Below the pieces are notes generated by a model, which saw nothing but the letters and a program-made list of their open reading frames with translations, ran no database searches and was not told the origin of the DNA. Shown here piece after piece: positions 6,032 to 14,530 of a stretch of DNA of 19,087 nucleotides (positions are counted from its first letter, which is position 1; each line of letters opens with the position of its first letter). A program made the translations under genes and the position numbers. The DNA is from an uncultured Parabacteroides sp. (GTDB lineage Bacteria; Bacteroidota; Bacteroidia; Bacteroidales; Tannerellaceae), in NCBI GenBank assembly GCA_900547435.1, contig URGO01000048.1, positions 1 to 19,087 on the forward strand, written 5' to 3'.

Positions 6032-7771
6032 ATGAGCGAAATCATTACAAATGAAGCCGAAGGCAAGAAGAATTTGAATTTCATTGAGGCCATGGTCGAG
6101 AAGGACTTGGCAGAAGGTAAGAATGGCGGACGAGTACAAACCCGTTTCCCGCCCGAACCGAACGGATACTTGCATATCGGTCATGCCAAAGCGATTTGCC
6201 TGGACTTCGGGATTGCCGAACGCCATGGCGGGATTTGCAACCTGCGCTTTGACGATACCAATCCGGTAAAAGAAGATATGGAATATGTAGACGCGATCGA
6301 GGAAGACATCAAATGGTTGGGCTTCCATTGGGATAACGTCTATTAAGCATCCGAATATAACCAACAATTATACGACTTTGCCATCCGTCTGATTAAAGAG
6401 GGAAAGGCGTATGTGGACGAACAGAGCGCGGAAAAGATTGCCGAGCAGAAGGGTACGCCTACACAACCCGGCGTGGAAAGTCCGTACCGCAATCGCCCCG
6501 TTGAGGAGAGCCTCGACCTTTTCCAGCGCATGAACGCAGGCGAGTTTGAGGAGGGAAGCATGACGCTTCGCGCCAAAATCGATATGGCGAACAGCAACAT
6601 GCACTTCCGCGACCCGATTATCTACCGCATCCTCAAGACGCCTCACCATCGCACCGGTACGAAATGGAAGGTTTACCCGATGTACGACTTCGCACATGGG
6701 CAAAGCGATTACTTCGAAGGCGTGACGCACTCGCTTTGTACGTTGGAGTTTGTACCCCACCGCCCATTGTACGACCTCTTTATCGATTGGTTGAAAGAGG
6801 GGAAAGACCTCGACGATAACCGTCCGCGCCAGACGGAGTTCAATAAGTTGAACCTCAACTACACATTGATGAGCAAGCGAAATCTGCTTATCTTGGTGAA
6901 GGAAGGCTTGGTAAACGGATGGGACGACCCGCGTATGCCGACCCTTTGCGGATTCCGCCGAAGAAGCTAATGGCCGGAGTCTATCCGGAGGTTCGTCGAT
7001 AAGATTGGTTATACGACGTATGACGCGTTGAATGAATTCTCCCTTCTGGAGAGTGCTGTGCGGGAAGACTTGAATATCCGCGCGACACGCGTATCGGCCG
7101 TATTGGATCCGGTTAAACTCATTGTCACCAATTATCCGGAAGGAAAGGTGGAAGAGATGGAAGCCATCAACAATCCGGAGGACGCATCAGCCGGAAGCCA
7201 TACGATTGAGTTTAGCCGCGAACATTGGATGGAGCGCGACGACTTCATGGAAGATGCGCCAAAGAAATTCTTCCGCATGACGCCGGGCCAGGAAGTGCGC
7301 CTGAAGAATGCCTATATCGTGAAATGTACGGGATGCAAGAAGGATGCCGACGGGAAGGTAATTGAGGTATATTGCGAATACGACCCGAATACCAAGAGCG
7401 GTATGCCCGAAAGCAACCGAAAGGTGAAAGGGACGCTCCATTGGTTAAGCCAAGCCCATTGCTTGCCGGCCGAAGTACGTTTGTACGACCGCCTTTGGGA
7501 AGTAGAGAATCCACGCGACGAATTGGCCAAGCTGAAAGAGCTAGGTCTCTCTTCGCTGGATGCGATGAAGCAGATGATTAATCCGGACTCGTTGAAAGTA
7601 TTGACGAATTGTTACGTAGAGAAGTATTTGGCTGAACAAAAGCCACTCTCCTACTTCCAGTTCCAACGCATCGGTTATTTCAACTTGGATCCGGACAGCC
7701 AAGAAGGAAAATTGGTATTCAACCGTACCGTTTCTCTCAAAGATACATGGAGTAAGATTAAGAATAAATAA
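6032..7771 (+). pseudogene. glnS: Glutaminyl-tRNA synthetase gene interrupted by two in-frame TAA codons
   Basis: The reading frame covers a whole class I glutaminyl-tRNA synthetase (579 sense-length codons, slightly longer than the E. coli enzyme), which charges tRNA-Gln with glutamine. It has PPEPNGYLHIGH at 40-51, with the HIGH motif intact, and MSKR at 280-283, equivalent to KMSKS. The anticodon-binding beta-barrel region ends in VFNRTVSLKDTW. TAA codons interrupt it at codon 105 (6344-6346) and codon 313 (6968-6970). Both fall where homologues have tyrosine: NVY-Y-ASEY and RRG-Y-TPES. At the second site the flanking residues also differ (S and W instead of G and T). There is no frameshift, and all three pieces (codons 1-104, 106-312, 314-579) lie in one frame and are otherwise well conserved. 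The sequence could be a very young pseudogene, a gene with consensus or sequencing errors, or read through. Most Bacteroidales depend on this enzyme. Confidence 0.85.
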
Positions 7772-8946
7772 TGATTGCACAAGACAGATTATCCGATTAC
7801 CGGATCAAATGGAACCGCCTCCAGGAAGCTATGCATCAAAGCAGAACAGACGGATGTTTGCTTTGTGGAGGCGTAAACCTGTTTTACGTTACAGGAAGCG
7901 TATATAGCGGATATTTTTACCTGCCTGCCGAAGGCGATCCGTGGTTTTTCGTGAAACGTCCTAACGGACTTCAGGGGGAGCGTATCGTTTATATACGTAA
8001 ACCCGAACAAATGCCGGAGGTATTCCAAGAATATGGAATCCCCATGCCGGAAAATCTCATGCTCGAAGCCGACGAACTGACCTATTCCGAATACAACCGC
8101 CTGCTTTCCGCCTTCCAGCCCCGGCAAACGGCCAATGCGACACAGGCATTGCGCACCATACGCCGGATAAAGACTCCCTGGGAAATCGAACAGACACGTT
8201 ATTGCGCCCGTCAGCACGAAGCGGTTTATCGGGAAATACCCGAATGCTTCCGTGAGGGGATGACCGACCTGGAATTTCAATTTGAAATAGAACACCGTAT
8301 GCGCCTGCATGGATCGTTGGGGCTGTTCCGTGCTTTCGGTCCCAACATGGACATCTTCATGGGAAGCGTTTTGGCGGGAGAAAATGCCGAAGCCCCCTCT
8401 CCTTTCGATTTCGCGTTGGGAGGAAACGGGATGGATGCTTCTTGTCCGTTAGGAGCTAATGGCACACCTCTCAAAGAAGGCATGGCGATCATGGTAGATA
8501 TGGCGGGAAATTACACCCCTTACATGACCGACATGACGCGCGTCTTCTCTGTAGGAAAGCTAAGCGATGAAGCCTATCGGGCGCATCAGGTCTCTATCCG
8601 GATTCATCAGGAGATAGCCGAAGCCACTCGCCCGGGAACCGCCTGTGCCGACCTCTATCAGTTGGCGTCACGTATCGCTACGGAAGAGGGACTAGACGGG
8701 AACTTTATGGGGACCAAGCAACAGGCCAAATTCGTGGGGCATGGCGTAGGACTGCAAATCAACGAACTTCCGGTTCTGACCCCTCGTTCCAAAGAGGTGC
8801 TGGAAGAGAACATGCTATTCGCCTTAGAACCCAAGTTTGTCTTGCCAGGCATCGGTGCCGTAGGTATTGAAAACACCTATCTGGTGACTTCCGGCGGATG
8901 TGAGAAACTGACGTTATTACCCGAAGAAATTATTAATCTCATATAA
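7771..8946 (+). CDS. M24 family aminopeptidase (Xaa-Pro peptidase type)
   Basis: The 391-residue cytosolic metallopeptidase has a creatinase-like N-terminal domain (about 1-140) and a pita-bread catalytic domain. All five ligands for the two metal ions are present: D243 (MVDMAG), D254 (MTDMTR), H324 (VGHGVGL), E353 (ALEPKF) and E367 (GIENTYL). The family removes N-terminal residues, commonly before proline. The substrate here cannot be fixed, and a Xaa-Pro dipeptidase is equally possible. No signal peptide is seen. Its ATG overlaps the glnS stop (TAATG), so it is translationally coupled to glnS and shares its promoter. Any polarity from the glnS stop codons would fall on this gene. Confidence 0.88.
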   Translation: MIAQDRLSDYRIKWNRLQEAMHQSRTDGCLLCGGVNLFYVTGSVYSGYFYLPAEGDPWFFVKRPNGLQGERIVYIRKPEQMPEVFQEYGIPMPENLMLEADELTYSEYNRLLSAFQPRQTANATQALRTIRRIKTPWEIEQTRYCARQHEAVYREIPECFREGMTDLEFQFEIEHRMRLHGSLGLFRAFGPNMDIFMGSVLAGENAEAPSPFDFALGGNGMDASCPLGANGTPLKEGMAIMVDMAGNYTPYMTDMTRVFSVGKLSDEAYRAHQVSIRIHQEIAEATRPGTACADLYQLASRIATEEGLDGNFMGTKQQAKFVGHGVGLQINELPVLTPRSKEVLEENMLFALEPKFVLPGIGAVGIENTYLVTSGGCEKLTLLPEEIINLI

Positions 8947-8963
8947 TTAAAAACTTGAAACAC

Positions 8964-10664
8964 ATGAAAAGGACTTTAAGTTTATTGTTGCTATTTGTCC
9001 TGATTTTTATCCCGGCAAAAGCAGGAGATGTACAAGATGTCAAACCCACCAAAAACGTCATCTTGTTCATTAGTGACGGAACCTCGTTGGCATCCATCTC
9101 TACCGCACGGTGGTTGCAATGGTACACCAATCCGGACAAACCTAAGTTGAATATCGACCCCTATCTTTGCGGTACGGTCCGTACTCATTCTTCCAACGCG
9201 CCAATCGGCGACTCGGCTCCGACCACCTCATGTTATATGTCCGGCCAACCCAGCATCACGGGATTTGTTTCCACTTATCCGTATGCTTGCGGGAAAGACG
9301 ACATCTATCCGGTCGACCCGAACCGCGCTTATCAACCGACAATGACGGTACTGGAAGCAGCCAAGATATTCAAAGGAGCCGCTACCGGTCTGGTATTTAC
9401 CTGCGAATTTCCGCACGCTACACCGGCCGATTGCTCCGCACACAGCTACAATCGCGGAAAATACGAATGGATTGCCCCGCAGATGGTACACAATGACCTG
9501 GATGTAGTTATCGGTGGAGGCGTATCTATCTTAACCGATGATATGGAATCCTACCTGAAAGAAAACGGATATAGCGTTTACCGCAATAACCTGCAAGGGA
9601 TGCGTGCCGATACCAACAACAAGATGTGGGCTTTATACGGAGATAAGGAAATGGCTTATGACCTGGACCGCAATCCGGAAGAACAACCCTCTATTGAAGA
9701 GATGACTCGCACGGCTATCCAGAAACTTTCCAAAAACGAGAATGGTTTCTTCCTGATGGTAGAAGGAAGCAAGGTGGACTGGGCTGCTCACGCCAATGAT
9801 CCGGTAGGTATCACGACCGACTTCCTGGCATTCGACCGTGCCGTAGGTGCCGCATTGGAATTTGCACGTCAGAACGGTGAGACGACAATCATCGTCACCT
9901 CCGACCATGGTAATAGCGGATTCAGCATCGGACGCGAATCGTGCACCGGTTATGACAAGCTGACCAAAGACCAGCTCTTTGCGCAACTCTCCCGTTTCGA
10001 ATTGACCGCCGAAGGTTTCGCCAAAGCCGTAAATACGATTCCGAACGCTGAAGTACAGAAACTCTTCCGCGAGAAAGCGGGATTCGAACTGACGCAAGAA
10101 GAAATGGACGCTCTGAACAATTGCAAAGACTATAAGTTCAGTCCGATACCGGAAGCCGAACGCCACGAAAGAAGCAAAGCCTCCATGTATAGCAATTCGT
10201 TGTCCGGATTGATGTCTCAGATTATCACCAACCGTACCTGCATCGGCTTTACCACGCACGGACACACCGGCGAGGATACGTTCCTGGCAAGCTATCACCC
10301 GCAAGGGACACGCCCGATGGGTATGCTGACCAACATCGAACTGAACCATTATATGTGCAGCTTATATGGCTTCGAACCAACCTTCTTGAGCGACATGAGC
10401 AACAAATATTTCGCGCGCCATACAGATGTATTCAAAGATTATACCTGCGAAATCATCCCGGCTAAAGAGGGCGAAACAGCTCCTACGTTAGTGGTCAAGA
10501 ATAAGAAAAACAAAAAGAAACAATTGACTATTAACGCATTTACCAATATCGTAAAAGCCGGAAAGAAAGGTGATGAGACCATTCGTCTCAATTCCGTAAT
10601 TGTTTATGTTGACAAGAACAACACTTTCTATCTGCCGGAATCGCTGGAGGAATTCCTGAAGTAA
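8964..10664 (+). CDS. Exported alkaline phosphatase (PhoA superfamily)
   Basis: From ATG at 8964 the protein is 566 residues. A TTG at 8955 in the same frame is a weaker start. Residues 1-20 are a typical signal peptide (KR, then a leucine-rich core, ending AKA), so it acts in the periplasm. Catalytic features of the alkaline phosphatase fold are in order: D38 (ISDGTS), GDSAPTTS with nucleophile S84, HATPAD at 151-156, EGSKVDWAAHAND with E267, D272 and H276, SDHGN with D314 and H315, and a later THGHTGED supplying the last histidine. It hydrolyses phosphomonoesters and releases phosphate. About 100 residues separate SDHGN from THGHTGED, and the Lys-rich C-terminal tail (KNKKNKKK) precedes a small beta-rich end. 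It follows the aminopeptidase gene by 17 nt and is probably co-transcribed. No Pho-box was recognised. Confidence 0.9.
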   Translation: MKRTLSLLLLFVLIFIPAKAGDVQDVKPTKNVILFISDGTSLASISTARWLQWYTNPDKPKLNIDPYLCGTVRTHSSNAPIGDSAPTTSCYMSGQPSITGFVSTYPYACGKDDIYPVDPNRAYQPTMTVLEAAKIFKGAATGLVFTCEFPHATPADCSAHSYNRGKYEWIAPQMVHNDLDVVIGGGVSILTDDMESYLKENGYSVYRNNLQGMRADTNNKMWALYGDKEMAYDLDRNPEEQPSIEEMTRTAIQKLSKNENGFFLMVEGSKVDWAAHANDPVGITTDFLAFDRAVGAALEFARQNGETTIIVTSDHGNSGFSIGRESCTGYDKLTKDQLFAQLSRFELTAEGFAKAVNTIPNAEVQKLFREKAGFELTQEEMDALNNCKDYKFSPIPEAERHERSKASMYSNSLSGLMSQIITNRTCIGFTTHGHTGEDTFLASYHPQGTRPMGMLTNIELNHYMCSLYGFEPTFLSDMSNKYFARHTDVFKDYTCEIIPAKEGETAPTLVVKNKKNKKKQLTINAFTNIVKAGKKGDETIRLNSVIVYVDKNNTFYLPESLEEFLK

Positions 10665-10667
10665 GGA

Positions 10668-10803
10668 GTTAGAGGAGTTAAAGGAGTTAGCACGCTTGGG
10701 GCGTGCAGGAGTTAAAGCCAAATGCTTCTGTCTGTATTTTCATATCATCTGAGAGTATCGGCTTAACTCCTCTAACTCCTTTAACTCCTTTAACTCCTCT
10801 AAC
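10668..10803. repeat. 22-bp inverted repeat built of AGGAGTTA units between convergent genes
   Basis: Positions 10668-10689 and 10782-10803 are perfect reverse complements over 22 bp, made of repeating (A/T)AGGAGTTA units about 9 bp apart. Inside lies a second hairpin, GCACGC (10690-10695) with GCGTGC (10701-10706). The spacer between the converging phosphatase and OmpA-like genes could act as a two-way terminator, though neither side has a clear U-tract. Confidence 0.65.
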
Positions 10804-10811
10804 CTCTTCAA

Positions 10812-11657
10812 CTACTCATTCAATATCTCCAACAACTCATCCAGCTTCGGAGCAATGATGATTTCCGTACGCCGGTTCTTACTTCTTCCTTCGGCCGACT
10901 CATTATCCGCCACCGGCATATATTCACCTCTGCCCGACGGAACAATCTGCAACGGGTTCACCCCATAGTCTTTGGTCAGGATGCGGACCACCGATGTAGC
11001 ACGGATTACGCTCAAATCCCAATTATCTGCAAAACGAGCCGTATGGATAGGTTTCGTGTCGGTATGTCCTTCGATATAAACATCCACATTCGCTTGCTTG
11101 TTCAACACCTCAGCCAATTTCCCTAACGCCTCTTTTCCCCGCTTGTCTACCGTAGCACTTCCGGACTGAAACAATAACTTGTCGGAAAGAGCCACATAGA
11201 TCTTGCCATTTTCCTCGCGCACACTCAGCTCATCGCTACTGAAGCCCATCAAGGCATCTTTGACGCTCTCCAGAATCTGCCGAACCTTTTCGTTCTGCGC
11301 GTCTATCATCTCCTGCAACTGATTGATTGTCCGTTCGCGTTCGTCCAACTCCTGCATCTTCCGGGTCAGCAACTCGTTCAGCTTGTCCTGCTCGCCCATA
11401 TTCGTACTCAGCATCTCCTGATAACTCCGGATGTCCCGCCGCATATTTGCCGTATCCCGTTTCAGCTGTGCCACTTGCCCGGACAACAGATCGCCCTCGT
11501 CCCGGCAATCCACCAACTGGCTCCGCAGAGTGGCCTCCCGTTGCAAGGCGTCCAACCGGCCGTTCTCCGCCTCCAGGTACTTTTTCTTTGACACGCACGA
11601 GGTAGCCCCCACCAGCAGAGCTATCGCCATCCAATATCCCATCTTTCTTGTACTCAT
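10812..11657 (-). CDS. OmpA-family peptidoglycan-binding lipoprotein
   Basis: The ATG at 11657 gives 281 residues; the TTG at 11669 is less likely. The N-terminus is a lipoprotein signal ending ATSC with C21 as lipidation site. No acidic surface-export signal follows the cysteine (VSKKK), so the protein probably faces the periplasm. Residues about 25-135 form a long charged coiled coil. The C-terminal 120 residues are an OmpA/MotB-type domain with LLFQSGSATVD, IEGHTDTKP, NWDLSVIRA, GRGEYMPV and NRRTEIII, which hold the residues that grip diaminopimelate in peptidoglycan. It likely tethers the envelope to the cell wall. Pipelines often label such proteins MotB-like, but nothing suggests motility here. 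It is a single-gene unit with its own promoter. Confidence 0.88.
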   Translation of the reverse strand: MSTRKMGYWMAIALLVGATSCVSKKKYLEAENGRLDALQREATLRSQLVDCRDEGDLLSGQVAQLKRDTANMRRDIRSYQEMLSTNMGEQDKLNELLTRKMQELDERERTINQLQEMIDAQNEKVRQILESVKDALMGFSSDELSVREENGKIYVALSDKLLFQSGSATVDKRGKEALGKLAEVLNKQANVDVYIEGHTDTKPIHTARFADNWDLSVIRATSVVRILTKDYGVNPLQIVPSGRGEYMPVADNESAEGRSKNRRTEIIIAPKLDELLEILNE

Positions 11658-11698
11658 AGTTCCTAACAAATTTAAAAATTCATATCTATCTTTTCCGA

Positions 11699-11706
11699 CA
11701 AAGGTA
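11699..11706 (-). promoter_or_regulatory. -7 box of the OmpA-like lipoprotein gene
   Basis: TACCTTTG on the minus strand, 41 nt upstream of the ATG at 11657, is an exact Bacteroidetes -7 match. A pyrimidine-rich TTTC lies about 19-20 bp further upstream as a weak -33. Confidence 0.55.
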
Positions 11707-11768
11707 ACTATCTTTTTGGGGGAAAGAAAAGCAGAATAGTCGAAAAAACAGAAATATTCTGAATTTTT

Positions 11769-11800
11769 TTTGCTTTTTCTAAAAATCTTGTGTAATATTG
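11769..11800 (+). promoter_or_regulatory. Upstream promoter of the threonine operon
   Basis: TTTG at 11769-11772, a 20-bp spacer and TAATATTG at 11793-11800 fit the Bacteroidetes pattern with one mismatch in the -7 box. Transcription from about 11807 would produce a 265-nt leader before thrA. Confidence 0.5.
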
Positions 11801-11832
11801 CAATCGAATTAAACCGAAAGAAAAACTATACG

Positions 11833-11895
11833 ATGCAATCGTTCAACACATATCATACTTGGGCGCTGATGACCCCTTGCGGGGTTAGCTACTAA
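11833..11895 (+). CDS. Possible 20-residue leader peptide of the threonine operon
   Basis: A short frame begins with ATG 26 nt after the predicted transcription start and ends with TAA at 11893-11895. The peptide starts MQSFNTYHTW and has threonine at residues 6, 9 and 14, but no threonine or isoleucine run like that of enteric thrL. Its 3' end overlaps a strong hairpin, ACCCC/GGGGT (11872-11885), and its last codons include GCTAC, which can pair with GTAGC at 11934-11938. Position and overlap with alternative structures suggest an attenuation leader. The amino acid sensed is unproven, and the frame may be chance. Confidence 0.35.
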   Translation: MQSFNTYHTWALMTPCGVSY

Positions 11896-11946
11896 AAAAC
11901 ATGACTTACCGCGGTATGCAGGCTTAGGAGCTTGTAGCGCATTTTT
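11872..11946 (+). promoter_or_regulatory. Candidate attenuator hairpins in the thrA leader
   Basis: Three elements overlap: ACCCC-TTGC-GGGGT at 11872-11885, long-range GCTAC (11888-11892) with GTAGC (11934-11938), and ATGCAGGCT/AGCTT...GCAT (11916-11942) followed by five T (11942-11946). The last resembles a weak intrinsic terminator with a 5-nt bulge. Its competition with the GTAGC pairing would give an on/off switch. Confidence 0.4.
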
Positions 11947-11972
11947 CACCTATTTATTTATTATAAACAACA

Positions 11973-11980
11973 TAAGTTTG
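11973..11980 (+). promoter_or_regulatory. Possible second thrA promoter (-7 box)
   Basis: TAAGTTTG matches TAnnTTTG. The upstream region is A/T-rich (TTTA) without an exact TTTG at -33. It would bypass the upstream attenuator-like structures. Confidence 0.35.
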
Positions 11981-11988
11981 TAGTTTCA

Positions 11989-12045
11989 GTTTATGAGTTT
12001 CCGGTTCTTCTACCGAAGCCCGGCAAAACTTATAAACCCATAAAC
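11989..12045 (+). promoter_or_regulatory. Long stem-loop just upstream of thrA
   Basis: GTTTATGAGTTT (11989-12000) pairs with AAACTTATAAAC (12026-12037), 12 positions with one G-T pair. It encloses CGGT-TCTTCT-ACCG (12002-12015). An alternative partner CATAAAC (12039-12045) competes for GTTTATG. No U-tract follows, so a role in translation or mRNA stability is more likely than termination. Confidence 0.45.
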
Positions 12046-12073
12046 TCAAACCACTAAATACGAATCAGTAAAG

Positions 12074-14515
12074 ATGAAAGTATTAAAATTTGGCGGTACC
12101 TCTGTGGGTACAGTAGAGAGCATTCTAAGTGTAAAAAAGATAGTAGAAGCGATTGAAGACCCGGTCATCGTGGTCGTTTCGGCATTAGGCGGGATCACGG
12201 ATAAGTTGCTGCTCACCTCATCAATGGCAGCTAAGGGCGATGTCGGATACGAAAAGGAATTTTCAGGCATCGTTTCACGCCATCTGGATGTGATTGAAGG
12301 GGTGATTCCGGACGTAGACAAACGCCGGAGTGTACAGATACGTGTCATGAACCTGTTGGACGAATTGGGAAATATCCTGCGCGGTGTGTTCCTGATCAGC
12401 GACTTATCCGACAAGACCTCGGATGCCATCGTAAGTTATGGCGAGCGGTTGTCTTCGCTCATCGTGTCGAACGTCATCCAGGACGCCCAGTTGTTCGACT
12501 CGCGCAAGTTCATCAAGACGACCAAGCAATTCAACAAGCATATCGTGGACTTTGAGCTGACCAACCAGCTCATCCAGGAGACATTCAACCCGCTGCCCAA
12601 GGTGTCGTTGGTACCCGGATTCATCTCCACCAGCAAAGATAACGGCGAGGTGACCAACTTAGGACGGGGCGGATCTGACTATACAGCATCCATACTTGCC
12701 ACGGCACTCGATGCTTCCATCCTGGAAATCTGGACCGATGTGGATGGATTCATGACCGCCGACCCACGCGTCATCAATTCGGCTTATGTCATTGACCGGC
12801 TGAGCTTCACCGAAGCGATGGAACTATGCAACTTCGGAGCAAAAGTGATTTATCCACCGACCATCTATCCGGTTTATCACAAGAATATACCCATCCGCAT
12901 CCGGAATACCTTCAATCCGGGGGCACGCGGCACCTATATCTCCCGCGCGAAAGAGAAAGCGACGGGCAAGGGACTGATCAAAGGCATCTCGTCTATCAAC
13001 GATACATGCCTCATCACCGTGCAGGGTCTGGGTATGGTAGGTGTAATCGGCGTGAACTACCGCATTTTCCGGACCTTGGCAAAGAATGGCATCAGCGTGT
13101 TCATGGTATCTCAAGCCAGTTCGGAGAACAACACAACCTTTGCCGTGCGGAATGCCGATGCCGACCTGGCCGTAAAGGTGCTGAACGAAGAGTTCGCCTT
13201 GGAACGCGCACAAGGAGACATGAACGACACGGTGGCTGAAAAAGATCTGGCTACGGTGGCTATCGTGGGAGAGAATATGAAACGCACGCCGGGTATCGCC
13301 GGCAAGCTGTTCGGCACATTGGGACGAGCCGGAATCAGCGTCATTGCCTGTGCACAAGGAGCTTCGGAAACGAACATCTCTTTCGTTATCAAACTCAAGT
13401 ACCTGCGCAAGGCTTTGAACTCCATCCACGACTCCTTTTTTCTTTCCGAATACAAGGTGCTGAACCTGTTTGTCGTGGGAATCGGGACGGTAGGCGGAAA
13501 CCTCTTGGAGCAAATCCGCCTGCAACAGCCTAAGCTCATGGAGCAAAACGGATTGAAACTGAATATCGTGGGGATTGCCAACTCGAAGAAATCCATCCTG
13601 AACCGGGACGGTATCAACTTGGAGAACTACAAAGAGGAATTGCTCAACAATGGCAAAGACAGTAATCCGGAACAGCTTTGCGAAGATATTCTCAATATGA
13701 ATATCTTCAACTCCGTATTTGTGGATTGTACCGCCAGTCCGGATATTGCCGCGCTTTACAGCCGGCTGATGAACGGGAACGTATCGGTGGTAGCCGCCAA
13801 CAAAGAGGCTTCATCCTCTTCTTACGACAATTATATCGCCTTGAAAGAAACCGCCCGCCATCGGGGAATCAAATTCCTGTTTGAGACCAACGTGGGTGCC
13901 GGGCTTCCGATTATCAATACGATGAACGACCTGATTAATAGCGGAGATCATATCCTGAAACTGGAGGCTGTACTATCCGGCACATTGAATTATATCTTCA
14001 ATACGATGAGCGCAGAGATACCTTTCAGCCAGACTATCCGTATGGCGATGGAGGCCGGTTATGCCGAACCCGACCCGCGTATTGACTTGAGCGGAAAGGA
14101 TGTCATCCGCAAGCTGGTTATCCTTGCCCGTGAAGCCGGGTATAAAGTGGAACAAAGCGATGTGACAAAGCATCTGTTCGTTCCCGAATCCTATTTCCAA
14201 GGTTCGCTGGACGATTTCTGGAAAAACATTCCGGAACTGGATGCGGATTTCGAAGAGAAACGGAAGAAGCTGGAATCGGAAAACAAACGACTGCGCTTTG
14301 TAGCCAAGATGGAAAACGGGAATTGTGAGGTCGGATTGCAAACGGTCGACGCACATCATCCGTTCTACGAATTGGAAGGGAGCAACAACATCATCATGAT
14401 TTCCACCGAACGGTATCATGAATATCCGATGATTATCAAGGGATATGGAGCTGGAGCGGATGTAACGGCCGCAGGCGTGTTTGCCGATATCATCTCGATA
14501 GCCAATATCCGCTGA
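12074..14515 (+). CDS. thrA: Bifunctional aspartokinase / homoserine dehydrogenase
   Basis: The 813-residue fusion catalyses the first and third steps from aspartate to threonine and methionine: aspartate to aspartyl phosphate, and aspartate semialdehyde to homoserine. The aspartokinase domain starts with KFGGTS (5-10) and includes NLGRGGSDYTA and ADPR. Two ACT-type regulatory segments lie at about residues 315-460 (including VQGLGMVGVIGV and VAIVGENMKRTPGIAGKLF), the usual site of threonine feedback. The homoserine dehydrogenase domain has FVVGIGTVGGNLLE (around 464-477) for NAD(P), NKEASS (around 574), TNVGAGLP and EPDPRIDLSGKDVIRKL, and ends in GYGAGADVTAAGVFAD. The layout and length match E. 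coli ThrA. It is the first gene of a three-gene operon, 15 nt ahead of the next. Confidence 0.96.
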   Translation: MKVLKFGGTSVGTVESILSVKKIVEAIEDPVIVVVSALGGITDKLLLTSSMAAKGDVGYEKEFSGIVSRHLDVIEGVIPDVDKRRSVQIRVMNLLDELGNILRGVFLISDLSDKTSDAIVSYGERLSSLIVSNVIQDAQLFDSRKFIKTTKQFNKHIVDFELTNQLIQETFNPLPKVSLVPGFISTSKDNGEVTNLGRGGSDYTASILATALDASILEIWTDVDGFMTADPRVINSAYVIDRLSFTEAMELCNFGAKVIYPPTIYPVYHKNIPIRIRNTFNPGARGTYISRAKEKATGKGLIKGISSINDTCLITVQGLGMVGVIGVNYRIFRTLAKNGISVFMVSQASSENNTTFAVRNADADLAVKVLNEEFALERAQGDMNDTVAEKDLATVAIVGENMKRTPGIAGKLFGTLGRAGISVIACAQGASETNISFVIKLKYLRKALNSIHDSFFLSEYKVLNLFVVGIGTVGGNLLEQIRLQQPKLMEQNGLKLNIVGIANSKKSILNRDGINLENYKEELLNNGKDSNPEQLCEDILNMNIFNSVFVDCTASPDIAALYSRLMNGNVSVVAANKEASSSSYDNYIALKETARHRGIKFLFETNVGAGLPIINTMNDLINSGDHILKLEAVLSGTLNYIFNTMSAEIPFSQTIRMAMEAGYAEPDPRIDLSGKDVIRKLVILAREAGYKVEQSDVTKHLFVPESYFQGSLDDFWKNIPELDADFEEKRKKLESENKRLRFVAKMENGNCEVGLQTVDAHHPFYELEGSNNIIMISTERYHEYPMIIKGYGAGADVTAAGVFADIISIANIR

Positions 14516-14530
14516 AAAATATACAAACGT

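Noticed and set aside
6032..7771. Programmed recoding (selenocysteine or pyrrolysine) or a changed genetic code in glnS
   Set aside because: The stops are TAA, not TGA or TAG, and most other genes in the window end normally with TAA, so genome-wide reassignment is excluded.
9633..10349. 238-codon minus-strand frame inside the phosphatase gene
   Set aside because: It is a shadow of the well-supported phosphatase frame, without promoter or family motifs.
12824..13546. 240-codon minus-strand frame inside thrA
   Set aside because: It lies entirely within a clearly conserved thrA coding region and has no recognisable domain; it is a codon-bias shadow.
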